Assembly: GCA_049841135.1 (NCBI GenBank)
Contig: JASGHK010000005.1
Coordinates: forward strand, 2,604,001 to 2,668,000
DNA: 64,000 nt
Direction: 5' to 3'
DNA from: JACRCT01 sp049841135
Lineage (GTDB): Bacteria > Myxococcota > Myxococcia > Myxococcales > UBA5297
Shown: positions 8,905-18,555 of the stretch, in pieces
Numbering within the stretch: the stretch's first letter is position 1
Layout: every line of letters begins with the position of its first letter
The notes under the pieces: model-generated
What the model saw: the letters and a program-made list of their open reading frames with translations, nothing else
What the model was told of the DNA's origin: nothing
The model's database searches: none
Program-made: the position numbers and the translations under genes

Positions 8905-10282
8905 ATGAAAGACGAGTTCGGGTTCCATGACGTGCACGCCAGCCGCGGCCCGGCGAGCGAGTGCTTCGTGTACGAGCACGGCTGGCAGTCGTGGAGCCCC
9001 AGCGGCGTCTACCCCGCGACGACGCCCTGCTCGCCCCGCGCCCAGCGCGAAGACTGGCGCGTCATGGGCTACCGGCCAGACCGCGAAGCCCCGCGCGAAG
9101 GCTTCCAGGCCGAGGGCTTGCTTGGGCTGGTGGGCGAGGACCGGACCGCCGAGCTGTTCTTCAGCCCGCGGCCGGACCGCGAGGTCGCCAGCATCCGCGC
9201 CCGGATCGAAGGCGAGCGCGTCGTCATCGCGGCAGACGGCGCGGTCGAGAGCCTGTCGGCGCCCTCGCTCGACGCTGGGCTGGCGGCCGTCGGCGATCTC
9301 TACGCCGCGCGCCTGCACGCCCGGCCGGTGAAGCCGCTGCCGGCCGGTTGGTGCTCCTGGTACGCCTACTGGGACAAGGTCACCGCGGACGACGTGCTCG
9401 CGAACCTGAAGGCGCTGGACGCAGAGCGCTTCAACGTCGGCGTCGTGCAGGTCGACGACGGCTATCAGGCAGGCATCGGCGACTGGCTGGAGTGCCGCTC
9501 GGCCTTCGGCGACCTGGCCGCAGTCGCGGACGCCATCCGCGAATCCGGGCGCGTCCCCGGCCTCTGGACGGCGCCGCTGCTGGTTGGCGAGAAGTCCCAG
9601 CTCGCCGAGCGGCACCCCGACTGGCAGGTGCGCGGGGCCGTCGCGGCCGAGAGCCACTGGGGCCAGCGCATCGGCGTGCTGGACGTGACGAACCCGGCCG
9701 TGGCCGAACACCTGGTCAAGCTGTTCGCCCAGCTGCGCTCTCGCGGGTTCGCCTTCCACAAGCTCGACTTCCTCTACGGCGGAGCGCTCCCGGGTCTGCG
9801 TCACGAGGACGTCTCGCCGCTCACCGCCTACCGGCGCGGCCTGGAGCTGATTCGCGAAGGGCTCGGGGACGACGCGGTGATCCTCGGATGCGGCGCTCCA
9901 CTGCTGCCCAGCATCGGCCTGGTCGACGCGATGCGCGTCAGCCCCGACGTCGCGCCGCGCTGGGAGCCGAAGCTCGGCGATCTGAGCAAGCCGGCCATGA
10001 AGAGCGCGCTGCTCGCCGGCAAGGCGCGGGCGTGGATGCACGGGCGCCTCTGGGTGAACGACCCCGACTGCGTCCTGGCCCGCGCCGATGTCGAGCGGCC
10101 CGAGCCATGGGCGCGGTACGTCGAAGCGCTCGGCGGCCTGCTCGTCAGCAGCGACCCGCTGCCGGAAGCTCGGTCGGGAGCGACTGGAGCTCGCAAGGCG
10201 GTTGATGCGCCCCGTCGATCCAACGCCAGTGGCCTGGTGGCCTTGGGACGGAGCGGACGGAGGCAGAGTCGGTCGGCGCTGA
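8905..10282 (+). CDS. GH36-like alpha-galactosidase, with one frameshift
   Basis: The product has the melibiase barrel: GWCSWYAYWDKVT, VVQVDDGYQ, GLWTAP, then FHKLDFLYGG containing the probable nucleophile Asp, and RVSPDVAP containing the probable acid/base Asp. It is shorter than most GH36 enzymes, with a reduced N-terminal beta-sandwich, and has no signal peptide, so it probably acts on cytoplasmic galactosides. The frame breaks at 10164-10165 (one extra G); repair joins SSDPLP to KLGRERLELARRLMRP and ends at 10282. A TTG at 8890 is an alternative start. Confidence 0.8.
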
Positions 10283-10364
10283 CGGACGGCGCCCCCCATT
10301 TCGGTGGCCTTCGAGCCTCGCGGACGCTTGGTGCATCCCAGCGTGCGTTCGCCGGAGGTTTCCG

Positions 10365-10811
10365 ATGCACCGAGCGCTCGCCCTGCTGTCCTTGTTGACC
10401 GCTGCCGCCTGCGGTAGCGCCTCGCCCGAGTCGAACACGGGCGGCCTGTCGTCGCAGCGCCATCTGACCGGCGAGGTGGCGGATCTGATGGAGCGGCGCT
10501 GTACCTCCTGTCATGCGGACACCCTGGCGGGACCCGGAGGAATCTCCTCGCGCGAGTTCGCGACCACGCACGGGCTGCTCACGCTCGAGGAGTCGATGCG
10601 GTTCCATCGCTGGATGGCGGGCTCCCAGGAGCCGGGCGTGTGCTCCTGGGGCCAGCAGCCGACGAGCGCCGCTGCGCCGGAGCCGGCGGGTACCCGAGAC
10701 TTCCTGCGGCCGGGGCTGGGCTGCACGGCGTGCCCCTTCTTGCGCAAGGTCCCGAGGCTGGAAGTCCCGCAGCAGCAGGTGGCGCCCGGCTCGCTGGCCA
10801 AGTCGATCTAG
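10365..10811 (+). CDS. Small cytochrome c-like lipoprotein
   Basis: A 148-residue protein with lipobox TAAAC and one haem-binding CTSCH motif at about residue 46, within a MERRCTSCH context typical of cytochrome c domains. No second haem site or clear distal Met ligand is visible, and the C-terminal third (after GLGCTACPF) looks unlike a cytochrome fold, so a frameshift or lineage-specific tail is possible. A role in periplasmic electron transfer is inferred. GGAGG lies 6 nt upstream of the ATG. The 3' end overlaps the convergent nitroreductase gene by 4 nt. Confidence 0.6.
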   Translation: MHRALALLSLLTAAACGSASPESNTGGLSSQRHLTGEVADLMERRCTSCHADTLAGPGGISSREFATTHGLLTLEESMRFHRWMAGSQEPGVCSWGQQPTSAAAPEPAGTRDFLRPGLGCTACPFLRKVPRLEVPQQQVAPGSLAKSI

Positions 10812-11659
10812 GTCGCCAGCGACCGCCAGGAGGCGACGAACTCGACTCCGCCCGGGAGCTGGACGCGAGGCTCGCGCTGGAGCGAGCCGGCGATCCCCTG
10901 CGCGCGGCAAACCAGCTCGAAGTGGCTCATGCCGATGCCCAGGTCGATGTCCTGCAGGCTCACCGCGCTGATCGACTTGTCGTAGAGCGTGTTGCGCGAA
11001 AGGCCGAAGTGCCAGGCCTCGTCGCCCGCCTTGAAGACGCGCCAAGGCTGCTTGTTCGAGGCCGAGGGCGCTAGCCGCAGGCACTCCAGCGCTTCGGCGA
11101 ACCGGCCGGCGGTTGCGGTGGTCAGGCTCGTGCGGCCGTCGGCTTCGAAGAAGAGCTCGCTCCAGGGTTTGCGCCGGTCGCTGCCGGCGAAGGCCCGGAA
11201 GACGGAATCGACCAGCGTGCGCTTGTCGGCGCCATGGCCCACCGGCGTCACGCAGGGGATGACGTGGCTCGGGGGCAGGCTCATGCGCGAAGCGAAGGCG
11301 CTGGAGCGGAAGGTACCGCCCAGCCAGCAGGTGCCCAAGCCGAGCTTGGTCGCCTCGAGGATCACCCGCTCCAGGCAGTGGCCGAAGTCGAAGGTGGCGC
11401 CCGGCTGGCTCGGGTCGATCGCGCCGGCGATGAAGGTGGTCGCGTTGCGGATGACGCCATAGGTCCACAGCGCCTGGCTCTGGCCGCGCTCGGCCTCGGA
11501 GAGCGTCACGAGCACCAGCCGCACCTCGTTGCCGAACGGGCCCTTGCTGCAGGCGGCCACGGCGCGCTCCAGCCCCGCGCGCTCGTCGGCGGAGAGCGGG
11601 CGGTCAGGCTGGTAGGCGCGCACCGAGCGGCGGGCGCGGATCGCTTCGAGATCGTTCAT
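10808..11659 (-). CDS. Nitroreductase family protein (TM1586-like)
   Basis: A 283-residue FMN-dependent nitroreductase-like protein. The N-terminal IRARRSVRAYQPDRPL binds the FMN phosphate in this family; LEATKLGLGTCWLGGTF and the later APSASNKQPWRVF follow the double-domain arrangement of the putative TM nitroreductase family, in which two half-domains sit in one chain. The natural substrate is unknown. It is cytoplasmic. Confidence 0.8.
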   Translation of the reverse strand: MNDLEAIRARRSVRAYQPDRPLSADERAGLERAVAACSKGPFGNEVRLVLVTLSEAERGQSQALWTYGVIRNATTFIAGAIDPSQPGATFDFGHCLERVILEATKLGLGTCWLGGTFRSSAFASRMSLPPSHVIPCVTPVGHGADKRTLVDSVFRAFAGSDRRKPWSELFFEADGRTSLTTATAGRFAEALECLRLAPSASNKQPWRVFKAGDEAWHFGLSRNTLYDKSISAVSLQDIDLGIGMSHFELVCRAQGIAGSLQREPRVQLPGGVEFVASWRSLAT

Positions 11660-11691
11660 CGGTGCTCCCTGCCCTCAGCAGCGGACGTGGC

Positions 11692-12866
11692 TCAAGGCGA
11701 GACGTTGCGGCTGTCGAAGGCGAGGCTGGGGATGGTCGTCGTGCAGCCGCCCGGGACGGGGGTGTAGGTGGAGTGGCCGGTGGTGTCGGTGGTGATGACG
11801 GTCTCGACCAGCGTGACGTTCTCGAGGCGCCCGGCCATCACGGTGTCGCTCATCTCGGTGAGCACCAGGTTTCCGCCGCTGCTGACGTAGGTCTTCATGT
11901 CGCCCGAGACGGTCTGGGCCTCGATGATGACGAAGTGGTAGCAGCTGGGGCAGTTGGTCTGGGCGCCCGCGAGCGAGAAGGTGCCGGTGCCCAGCTTGTG
12001 GACCTCGACGAAGAGGGTGAGGTTGGGGATGCCGGCCGAGTCGGGCATGTCGATGGCCCGGTAGAACCAGCCGTATTCGTTGGCCTCGTAGTCGTAGACG
12101 TAGTCCGAGAAGGCGTCGCTCGCGAAGGTTTCGGGCAGGTAGCACTGGGCGATGCGCGGGTCGACGACGGCGCCGCCATAGGTGAAGGAGAGCGCGGGGA
12201 TCTCCAGGGTGCAGCCGCCGGGGACCAGGCTCGTGGCGAGCGTGTTCTCGTCGATGGTCACCTGCGCCAGGCGGACGTTGGAGAGCGAGGCCGCCATCTT
12301 GGTGGCGCTGACCTCGGTGACGGTGAGCGAGCCCTGCTGCGCGAGGTAGTGCTTCTGATCGGTCTGGGACTTGCCGGCGATGACCAGCACGCAGCGCTCG
12401 CATGCTGAGTAGTCGAACGGCTCGGCAGCGAGATTGAAGGTCCCCTTGAGCAGCGTCGAGGAGGAGTGCGGCCAGAGCGCCACCGAGAGCATCTGCTCGT
12501 AGGGCGAGTCGGAGCGCTCGTTGACCGTGTACTCGTAGCCGTCCGAGTCGACGAGGTAGGCCGGGCCGGAGGTAAGGGAGCTCGGACCGAAGCTCGCGCG
12601 CGAGTAGCAGCGGGAGAGCTGGTTGGGGTCGAGGCCGGTGTCGGGCGAGGTGGCGGTGCCGGCGTCGCCGGAGGGCTGCGTCCCGGTGTCGCCAGCTTGC
12701 GAGCCGGCGTCCGCAGGGCTGGAGGTACCGGTGTCACCGGCAGCAACGGAGCCATCGGCGGGGTTGGGCGTGCCCGAATCGAGGCCAGCGGGCGGATTGC
12801 CGCCGCCGCAAGCAGCGAGCGCGAGGAGAGCAGCGAGCAAAGACAGTCGAACGAGATGGCGCATCA
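11692..12866 (-). CDS. Lipoprotein with two copies of one domain
   Basis: A 391-residue lipoprotein (lipobox LALAAC at residues 14-19). The Asp-Thr-Gly/Asp-Ala-Gly rich linker runs to about residue 75. Two homologous halves follow: each contains a cysteine-bearing CxxC segment (ACERCVLVIAG and NCPSCYHFVIIEA), a SLTVTEVSATKMAASLSNV / NLVLTEMSDTVMAGRLENV segment, and a closing VPGGCT. AGGAGCC precedes the ATG at 12866. Function unknown; probably an outer-membrane or surface lipoprotein. Confidence 0.7.
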
Positions 12867-13198
12867 GAGGTGGCTCCTGGCGGTCGGCAGACCTCCCATG
12901 GGTATCGCGGCCAGCGAAGCAAGGAAAGACCGAGTCGAAAGGGACCGCGTTCAGATCCTCCAGAGCAGTGACACCCAGTCTCGTGTCAGCCATGGGAGGC
13001 CGAAGGCGGTCGCGGTCTCCTGTCATGAAAACCTTCGTCAAATCTGGCTTGGAGGTAAACAAAGCCTCAGGCCGTCGGTGACGGTCGGGTTCGGCGGGCA
13101 GGGATGTGGCGTGAGACCTTAGTTCGCCTCGGGCGTGTTGGAAGGCAACGGTGTCCCGTAGAGCGTTGCTGGTCGCTCGGCGGGGCGATCGTGTGACT
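12867..13198. other. Intergenic region between lipoprotein and IS110
   Basis: About 330 bp with no supported gene. It must contain the promoter of the minus-strand lipoprotein and the 3' end of the IS110 element. A TTGACG hexamer on the minus strand near 13045 is a weak -35 candidate, without a convincing -10. No terminal inverted repeats are seen, as expected for IS110. Confidence 0.4.
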
Positions 13199-14512
13199 TC
13201 AGTCTGGGTCGGTTCTGATCGCCTTGCGCTTGTACTTCTTCGAGCGCTTCGGGGCCGTGAGCTCGGCCTTCGGCTCGGGCTCAGCCGGCACCGTGGGCTT
13301 CAGCACGACGTAGCCGTTCGCCGAGAGCTTGCGGGCGGCCTTTTCCAGGTGCTGCTTCTTCGCTCGCTCGAGATGCTCGACCGGCAGCTCCTTGTACTCG
13401 GTCTTCTGGCGAAGCACTTGGTAGACGGCGATGGCCAGCTTGTGGGCGATCGCCACGATGGCCCTCTTGGCCCCGCGGCGCGATTTGAGCTTGTAGTACT
13501 TCGTCTTCAGGTAGCCCGGCGACTTGATGGCCGCCCACGCGCACTCGACCAGCAGCGAGCGCAGGAAGCAGTTGCCCAGGTTCGTGGGGCTGTTCGCGCG
13601 CTTGCCGGCGCTCATGTTGTTGCCGGGACTGAGGCCGCACCAGCTTGAGAATGCGCGCTGGTTGGGAAAGGAACTCAAGTCCGTCCCTATCTCGCCGATG
13701 ATCGCGGCGGAGCTCACCGCGCCGACACCCACGATCGACTCGAGCCGCTTCTGAGCCTCCTCGTGCGGCTTGAGGTTCTTGTCGATCTCGTCGTCGAGCG
13801 CCGCGATCCGCTTCTCGGTGGCGACGACATGCTCGTACTGGCTCTTGAGCACGAATCGGGCGGCGTCATCCAGCGGCGCCTCGAGGGCTTGCTGGATATC
13901 GGCCGCCTTCTTCTTGAGCGTCCCCTTCGCCAACTGCGCCATCTGCTCCGGCGTCGCCTTGCCAGCGATCAACGCCAAGATGATTTGGCGCCCAGAGACT
14001 CCGAAGACGTCGGAGAGGAACGTCGAGAGCTTCACGCCGTGGCGCTCCAACACCTTGATCAACCTGTTGCGCTCGGTCGCTGCCGACTGCACCAGGCGAT
14101 GGCGCTGGCGTGTCAGTTCGCGCAGTTGCCGTATCGGTCTCGGCGGAACGAAGCCTGGTTTGAGCAGACCATGGCGCGCCAGCTCGCAGATCCACATGGA
14201 GTCGCACACGTCCGTCTTTCTGCCCGGGACATTCTTGATGTGCCTCGCGTTGGCCACGATGACGTTCGGGACGACGCCCTCCAACATCTCGTACACAGGC
14301 ATCCAGTAAACGCCCGTACTCTCCATCGCGACACACGTACAACCCATCGACTGGATCCACTGGGCCATCTCCTTCAGCCCAGAGGCCACCGTCGAGAAAC
14401 TGCGCACTTCCTTGCGCTGTCGCTTCCGTCTGCCGTCTTGAACGATCACGCAAGCGACAACGACAGCCTGGTGAACGTCCACGCCACAACAACTTCGATG
14501 AGTCACGTCCAT
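13199..14512 (-). CDS. IS110 family transposase (DEDD recombinase)
   Basis: A 437-residue transposase. The N-terminal RuvC-like DEDD domain shows CGVDVHQ, AMESTGVYW and KTDVCDSMW, supplying the acidic residues. The C-terminal Transposase_20 domain shows VGVGAVSSAAIIGEIG and SSWCGLSPGNNMSAGKR, whose Ser is the likely nucleophile of IS110 recombinases. Start at 14512 (MDVTHRSCCGVDVH) is preferred over an in-frame start at 14569. The frame is intact and the C-terminus is Lys/Arg rich, so the element may be functional. Confidence 0.92.
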   Translation of the reverse strand: MDVTHRSCCGVDVHQAVVVACVIVQDGRRKRQRKEVRSFSTVASGLKEMAQWIQSMGCTCVAMESTGVYWMPVYEMLEGVVPNVIVANARHIKNVPGRKTDVCDSMWICELARHGLLKPGFVPPRPIRQLRELTRQRHRLVQSAATERNRLIKVLERHGVKLSTFLSDVFGVSGRQIILALIAGKATPEQMAQLAKGTLKKKAADIQQALEAPLDDAARFVLKSQYEHVVATEKRIAALDDEIDKNLKPHEEAQKRLESIVGVGAVSSAAIIGEIGTDLSSFPNQRAFSSWCGLSPGNNMSAGKRANSPTNLGNCFLRSLLVECAWAAIKSPGYLKTKYYKLKSRRGAKRAIVAIAHKLAIAVYQVLRQKTEYKELPVEHLERAKKQHLEKAARKLSANGYVVLKPTVPAEPEPKAELTAPKRSKKYKRKAIRTDPD

Positions 14513-14740
14513 GGTCAGCCTCCTTGTGAGAACAGCGTCGGAGACGACCGCTACGCTGCTTGGCAGCAACGAAGCCTGTCATGCGTGCTCACCCGAGCGA
14601 CTTCCCCGGGGGCAACAACCAGCGGTACAACGCACAGCGCGGACCATTCTCCCCGACGGGGTCGACACCACCATTAGGGTCCGGTCTCGAACGGTCGCCT
14701 TCGACAAGCTCCATTCGAGCCCAGAATGGTCCGCACTTCC
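14513..14740 (-). ncRNA. Candidate IS110 bridge RNA region
   Basis: This non-coding segment lies directly upstream of the recombinase start, where elements of the IS110 group encode the bridge RNA that pairs with target and donor DNA. A perfect 12-bp inverted repeat (GCGGACCATTCT at 14639-14650, complement at 14723-14734) encloses about 72 nt with further short stems. The position and fold potential fit a structured RNA; the exact ends and loops are not determined, and the repeat may lie just outside the element. Confidence 0.3.
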
Positions 14741-14850
14741 TCTTCTCCACCTCACGCGACGCATAGGGGTTTTCATTCCCAGCGATGCGCGAAGCGCATG
14801 ACGGCTCTCCCCGGAGCCTTGGGCATCCTTGCTTGAATCCACCGGATCCA

Positions 14851-15814
14851 TCAGCGACGGGGAGGCAGGGGGGCCCCGAAGCGTTCGAGCATCTGCGGCG
14901 TGAACGCATTCAAGAATCGGAACGAGTGCCCACCAGGCCGAGCCAGGTAGACGGCGTCGGCCTTCAGCCTCCGCAGCGTCGCCGCGATCCGCTCGTTGGT
15001 GGCCGCGAGCCGGTCCTCGGTTCCGCACGCCTGGACGATGGGCCCGGCCGTGCGCATCGCCTCGCCCCAGGCGTCCATCGCCTCGTCGCGGACCGCGGCG
15101 GCGAGCGGAAACCAGAGCCCGTAGGACTCCGGGAACGCCGCGGCGACGTGGAGCGTCAGCCCGCCGCCCATCGAGAAGCCCCCGAGCGCGCGCCGGGATC
15201 GCTGCGTCGAGGCTCCGCGGTTCGCGGCCAGCCACGCCGGCAGCTCCTCGGCAAGGAACCGCAGGAGCGGCTCGCGCCGGTCGACGAACGGCATCACCGA
15301 AGGCATGGCCACCAGGAACGGCAGGATCCGCTTGGCCGCGACGAGGTTGTCCATGAAGTCGGCGATGCGGCCGTTGTCGACCCACTGGGCGCGGTCCATG
15401 TTCTGGCCGTGCAGCAGCACCAGCAGGGGCAGCGGCGTCTTCGTCGCGCCCGGCGGCACGTAGAGGTTCAACTCCACCTCCGTGCCCAGCGCCTCCGAAG
15501 GCATGCGCAGCGCCTCGATCGAATCCGTGGGGAACTCCCTCGTGTCGATGGAAGGCGCCGTCGCCGATCACGACCCAGCTGTGCCTGCCGCCCTGCCCGT
15601 CGGCGGACGAGAGCGGATTCTCCGGGTCTTCGATCCACCGGCCGTCGACGAAGAACTTGTAGAGCCACTGCCCCGGTTCCAGCGGGAGCGCCACGGACCA
15701 GCGCCCGGCGGCGTCGCGGGCCATCGGCGTGGCCCTCGGATCCCAGGCGTTCATCTCGCCGACCAGGAAGACGGCCTTGGCCTCGGGGGAGAGGAGGTGG
15801 AACTCCGTGGGCAA
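14851..15814 (-). CDS. Esterase with N-terminal glycogen-binding-like domain, one frameshift
   Basis: Residues about 1-85 form a CBM48/AMPK-like domain (FLVGEMNAWDPRATPM and LPLEPGQWLYKFFVDG). The rest is an alpha/beta-hydrolase esterase resembling the D-family: LLVLLHGQ, then ALGGFSMGGG with the nucleophile Ser, and a late GGHSFRFL with the catalytic His. The frame breaks in a run of four G at 15529-15532; with three G the product reads EGVPTDSIEALRMPSEALG across the junction. No signal peptide is seen. This architecture is known in enterochelin-esterase-like and feruloyl-esterase-like proteins; the substrate is unknown. Confidence 0.75.
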
Positions 15815-15935
15815 GGCGACCTCCTGAACGGGGCGTCGGGGCCACTATCGGCCATCGGGGCGAGGGGAGCGACCAAAGGTTCCACGGTGCGCTGCTCGGG
15901 CAGACGCTATCCTCTCGAGGAAGGAGGCAGCCCCA

Positions 15936-16532
15936 ATGTTGCTGAAGATCGTCCAGACCGGCCATCCGGTCCTGCGCATGGAAGGACGGAACCTCACCAA
16001 GAAGGAGATCCAGTCCGCCGAGGTCCAGCAGCTCATCGAGCTGATGCGCGAGACCATGCGCGACGCCCCCGGCGTGGGCCTCGCCGCGCCCCAGGTCGGC
16101 CTGTCGATGAAGCTGACGGTGATCGAAGACGATCCCGGCGCGCTCGAGGACGCCCCGGAGGACATGAAGAAGGCGCAGGAGCGCAAGGGCGTGCCGTTCC
16201 ACGTCCTCATCAACCCCAAGATTGAAGCCGTGGACGCCACGCCCGTGACGCACTTCGAGGGCTGCCTGTCGCTCCCCGGCTTCTCGGCGCTCGTGCCGCG
16301 CGCCAAGAAGGTGAGGGTCGAGGCGCTCGACCACAAGGGCCAGCCGGTGACCATCGAGGCCTCGGGCTGGTACGCGCGCATCCTCCAGCACGAGATCGAC
16401 CACCTCTATGGGCGGCTCTATATCGACCGCATGCACACCCGCTCGTTCACCACCAACGAGAACGCCGGCCGCTTCCTCGAGGAGCTGAGCGTGCCCGAGC
16501 TGATGGAGAAGCTGGGCATCGACGAAAGGTAG
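15936..16532 (+). CDS. def: Peptide deformylase
   Basis: Removes the N-formyl group from nascent polypeptides. All three signature motifs are present: GVGLAAPQVG (residues about 46-55), EGCLSLPG with the metal-binding Cys, and QHEIDHLYG with the two metal-binding His and catalytic Glu. At 198 residues it is slightly longer than typical, with an insertion after QVGLSMKLTVIEDD. AAGGAGG sits at 15921, 8 nt before the ATG. The next gene starts 9 nt downstream. A decayed copy of this locus is found at 18257. Confidence 0.95.
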   Translation: MLLKIVQTGHPVLRMEGRNLTKKEIQSAEVQQLIELMRETMRDAPGVGLAAPQVGLSMKLTVIEDDPGALEDAPEDMKKAQERKGVPFHVLINPKIEAVDATPVTHFEGCLSLPGFSALVPRAKKVRVEALDHKGQPVTIEASGWYARILQHEIDHLYGRLYIDRMHTRSFTTNENAGRFLEELSVPELMEKLGIDER

Positions 16533-16541
16533 GTCGCCGCG

Positions 16542-17261
16542 ATGGAGCGCCTTCCGATCCTGCTGCTGCCGGGGATGGACGGGACCGGCATCCTCTTCCG
16601 GTCGTTCAGGGGCGCGCTCCCGCCCGAGGTCGCGGCCGTCTGCGAGGACCTGTCGCAGGAGCGGCCGCAGGACCACCGGACGCTGGCCGCCGCGGTCCAC
16701 CCGCCCGACGTGCCCTACGCGGTGCTGGGCGAGTCCTTCTCCGGCCCGCTGGCGCTGTTGCTCGCCGACCGCGACCCGAACGCGCGCGCGGTGGTGCTGG
16801 CGGCGTCCTTCTCACGCTGTCCGAGCAGGCTGCTCTCGCTCTTGTGGCCACTGGCGCGCGCGCCGCTCTTCGTTCCGCGGCTGCCGGACTCCGTCGTCCG
16901 CCGCTACCTGATGGGAGAGGATGCCGGGCCGCTCGACCTGTCGGCCTTCCGGCTGGCCAACCGCTTCGTCGACCCCCATGCCATGTCGGCGAGGCTTCGG
17001 GCGATCGCCCAGGTAGACGTCGACGCCGAGCTCGCCCGCTGCAAGGTGCCCGTCCTCTACCTGCGCGCGAAGCGAGACCGCGCGGTCGGCCGCCAGGAAT
17101 CCGAGCGGATGCGGCGGGTGTGCCCGAGCATGGAGATCGAGGACGTCGACGCGCCCCACCTGCTGCTGCAGCGCGCCCCCGAGGAGTGCGCGCGGCGCAT
17201 CGACGCGTTCTTGCGACGCCACGGCGTCATCGCTCCCAGCGCGGCGGCGCCGGCCAGCTGA
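16542..17261 (+). CDS. Alpha/beta hydrolase
   Basis: A 239-residue single-domain hydrolase. The N-terminal LLLPGMDGTG forms the oxyanion loop; GESFSGPLAL carries the nucleophile Ser; VLYLRAKRDRAV precedes the acid; and DAPHLLLQRAP carries the catalytic His. The fold resembles thioesterase or carboxylesterase-like members such as BioH-type proteins, but the substrate cannot be told. It follows def by 9 nt and is probably co-transcribed with it. Confidence 0.8.
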   Translation: MERLPILLLPGMDGTGILFRSFRGALPPEVAAVCEDLSQERPQDHRTLAAAVHPPDVPYAVLGESFSGPLALLLADRDPNARAVVLAASFSRCPSRLLSLLWPLARAPLFVPRLPDSVVRRYLMGEDAGPLDLSAFRLANRFVDPHAMSARLRAIAQVDVDAELARCKVPVLYLRAKRDRAVGRQESERMRRVCPSMEIEDVDAPHLLLQRAPEECARRIDAFLRRHGVIAPSAAAPAS

Positions 17262-17335
17262 CCAGGCTCACACGCCCTTCGACAATCGGTTGGCGCTTGG
17301 TCGCCTTGATGACTCCCGCGATTGCTCATTCGCGA

Positions 17336-18238
17336 CTACCGGCCGGCATCGGGTGGGCCGACCATGAAGTCCCACCACTGTGGCTTGGTGTGCTCCATGG
17401 TCATGCGCGTCGCCCTGAAGACGGCTTCCGCAGGGATGGTTCCGCCGACTTCCTCGTACCAGAAGCCGTTGCTTGCGTCCGGCGCCTCCGCGCTGACGAA
17501 GATCGAAGGCAAATCAGCTCCGCAGGCCAACGTCGTGAGCGGAACCGTCTTCTGACACCAGAGCCCGTGGTTCGCAGCCTCCATCCATGCGGAGCGGATG
17601 CTCTGAGGCAGTGCGATGCGCCCGACAGGCACCTCGTTCACACCGGCATCAGGTTCGAGCGCCTGATAGCGGAAGATCAGGACAATCTCTGAATTCGCGA
17701 GGTCTACGATGTTGTGGGCCTGGCAGTCGTGGTTCTTGACCCCATAGCGCTCGAGGGTCATGCACCCGTAGGGCCAGAACCTCTCGACATCGACGATGCT
17801 CGGCGTGGGCCCAAGTCCTGGGCAGGTAGGCATGTAGTAGAGGCAAACGCCGGCTGCATACCAAGGGTCGTAGTCGCAGAAGCCCCCGTCACCCGGACAG
17901 CGAAGGGACTCATCGCAGCGAGCACACTCGAAGGAGCACCCATCCAACGAGCCATTGCACTGAGCCGGCGGGTAGCAGCCGCACAGGTCTGGAGCGGCAT
18001 CTGCGACATCCGGACTACTCAGTGCGCTGTCCCAAGCCTCTGCGTCGCGGCCCCTAGAGGCGTCTCGACGAAGTCCCGCATCTTCTAGGGGACTCGCGTC
18101 GGCTCCCGCGCTGCTCCCGTCGGCGCCGCCATCCGCGCCCTCCCCGGCATCTCCAAATTGAGGCTGGCGGCCGCCACAGGCGGGCAGCCATAACGCCAGG
18201 AACACGATGCTTGCATGTCTGCGCGCTATTACAGGCAC
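17336..18238 (-). CDS. Cys-rich lipoprotein of unknown function
   Basis: The start is taken as GTG at 18238, which has AGGAG 7 nt upstream and yields a signal with lipobox LPAC; ATG-initiated versions further upstream run into the decayed def copy. The mature protein has a Gly-Ala-Asp rich linker, then a cysteine cluster (CGCYPPAQC, CSFECARC, CPGDGGFC) and a C-terminal domain of about 170 residues with WPYGC and HDCQAH. Lower GC in parts than neighbouring genes suggests a different origin. Lies between the def locus and its decayed copy. Confidence 0.6.
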   Translation of the reverse strand: MPVIARRHASIVFLALWLPACGGRQPQFGDAGEGADGGADGSSAGADASPLEDAGLRRDASRGRDAEAWDSALSSPDVADAAPDLCGCYPPAQCNGSLDGCSFECARCDESLRCPGDGGFCDYDPWYAAGVCLYYMPTCPGLGPTPSIVDVERFWPYGCMTLERYGVKNHDCQAHNIVDLANSEIVLIFRYQALEPDAGVNEVPVGRIALPQSIRSAWMEAANHGLWCQKTVPLTTLACGADLPSIFVSAEAPDASNGFWYEEVGGTIPAEAVFRATRMTMEHTKPQWWDFMVGPPDAGR

Positions 18239-18256
18239 TGATTGACTCCTGCAGCA

Positions 18257-18546
18257 TGGAGTGGGCCTCGCCGCGCCGCAGGTTAGCCTGCCGCTAGACG
18301 ACCCGGAGGACCTGAACAGGGCGCAGGAGCGCAAGGGCGTGCCGTTCTACGTCCTGATCAACCCGAAGATCGAGGCGGTGGATCCCACGCCGGTGACGCA
18401 CTTCGAGGGCTGCTTGTCGATCCCGGGCTTCTCGGCGCTGGTGCCGCGGGCGAAGAAGGTAGACGTCGAGTGCCGCGCGGCGCATCGACGAGTTCTTGTG
18501 CCGCCACGGCGGCATCGCGCCCAGCGCGGCGGCGCCGGCAAGCTGA
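18257..18546 (+). pseudogene. Decayed duplicate of def-hydrolase locus
   Basis: The translation reads GLAAPQVSLPLDDPED then RAQERKGVPFYVLINPKI and HFEGCLSIPGFSALVPRAKK, clearly peptide deformylase, but with about 36 nt deleted after the first motif and no third motif (QHEIDH). At about 18470 the similarity jumps to the last 75 nt of the neighbouring hydrolase gene (ARRIDEF...AAAPAS-like). It therefore retains pieces of both genes in the original order, with internal deletions. It cannot encode an active enzyme. Confidence 0.85.
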
Positions 18547-18555
18547 CCCCAAGGC

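Larger units (their letters stand above)
13199..14740 (-). mobile_element. IS110-type insertion sequence (approximate bounds)
   Basis: IS110 elements lack terminal inverted repeats and target duplications, so the ends cannot be fixed by eye. The coding part is 13199-14512. The non-coding 5' segment that normally lies upstream of the recombinase is taken to extend to about 14740, where a strong inverted repeat ends. Neither flanking gene is visibly disrupted. Confidence 0.55.
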
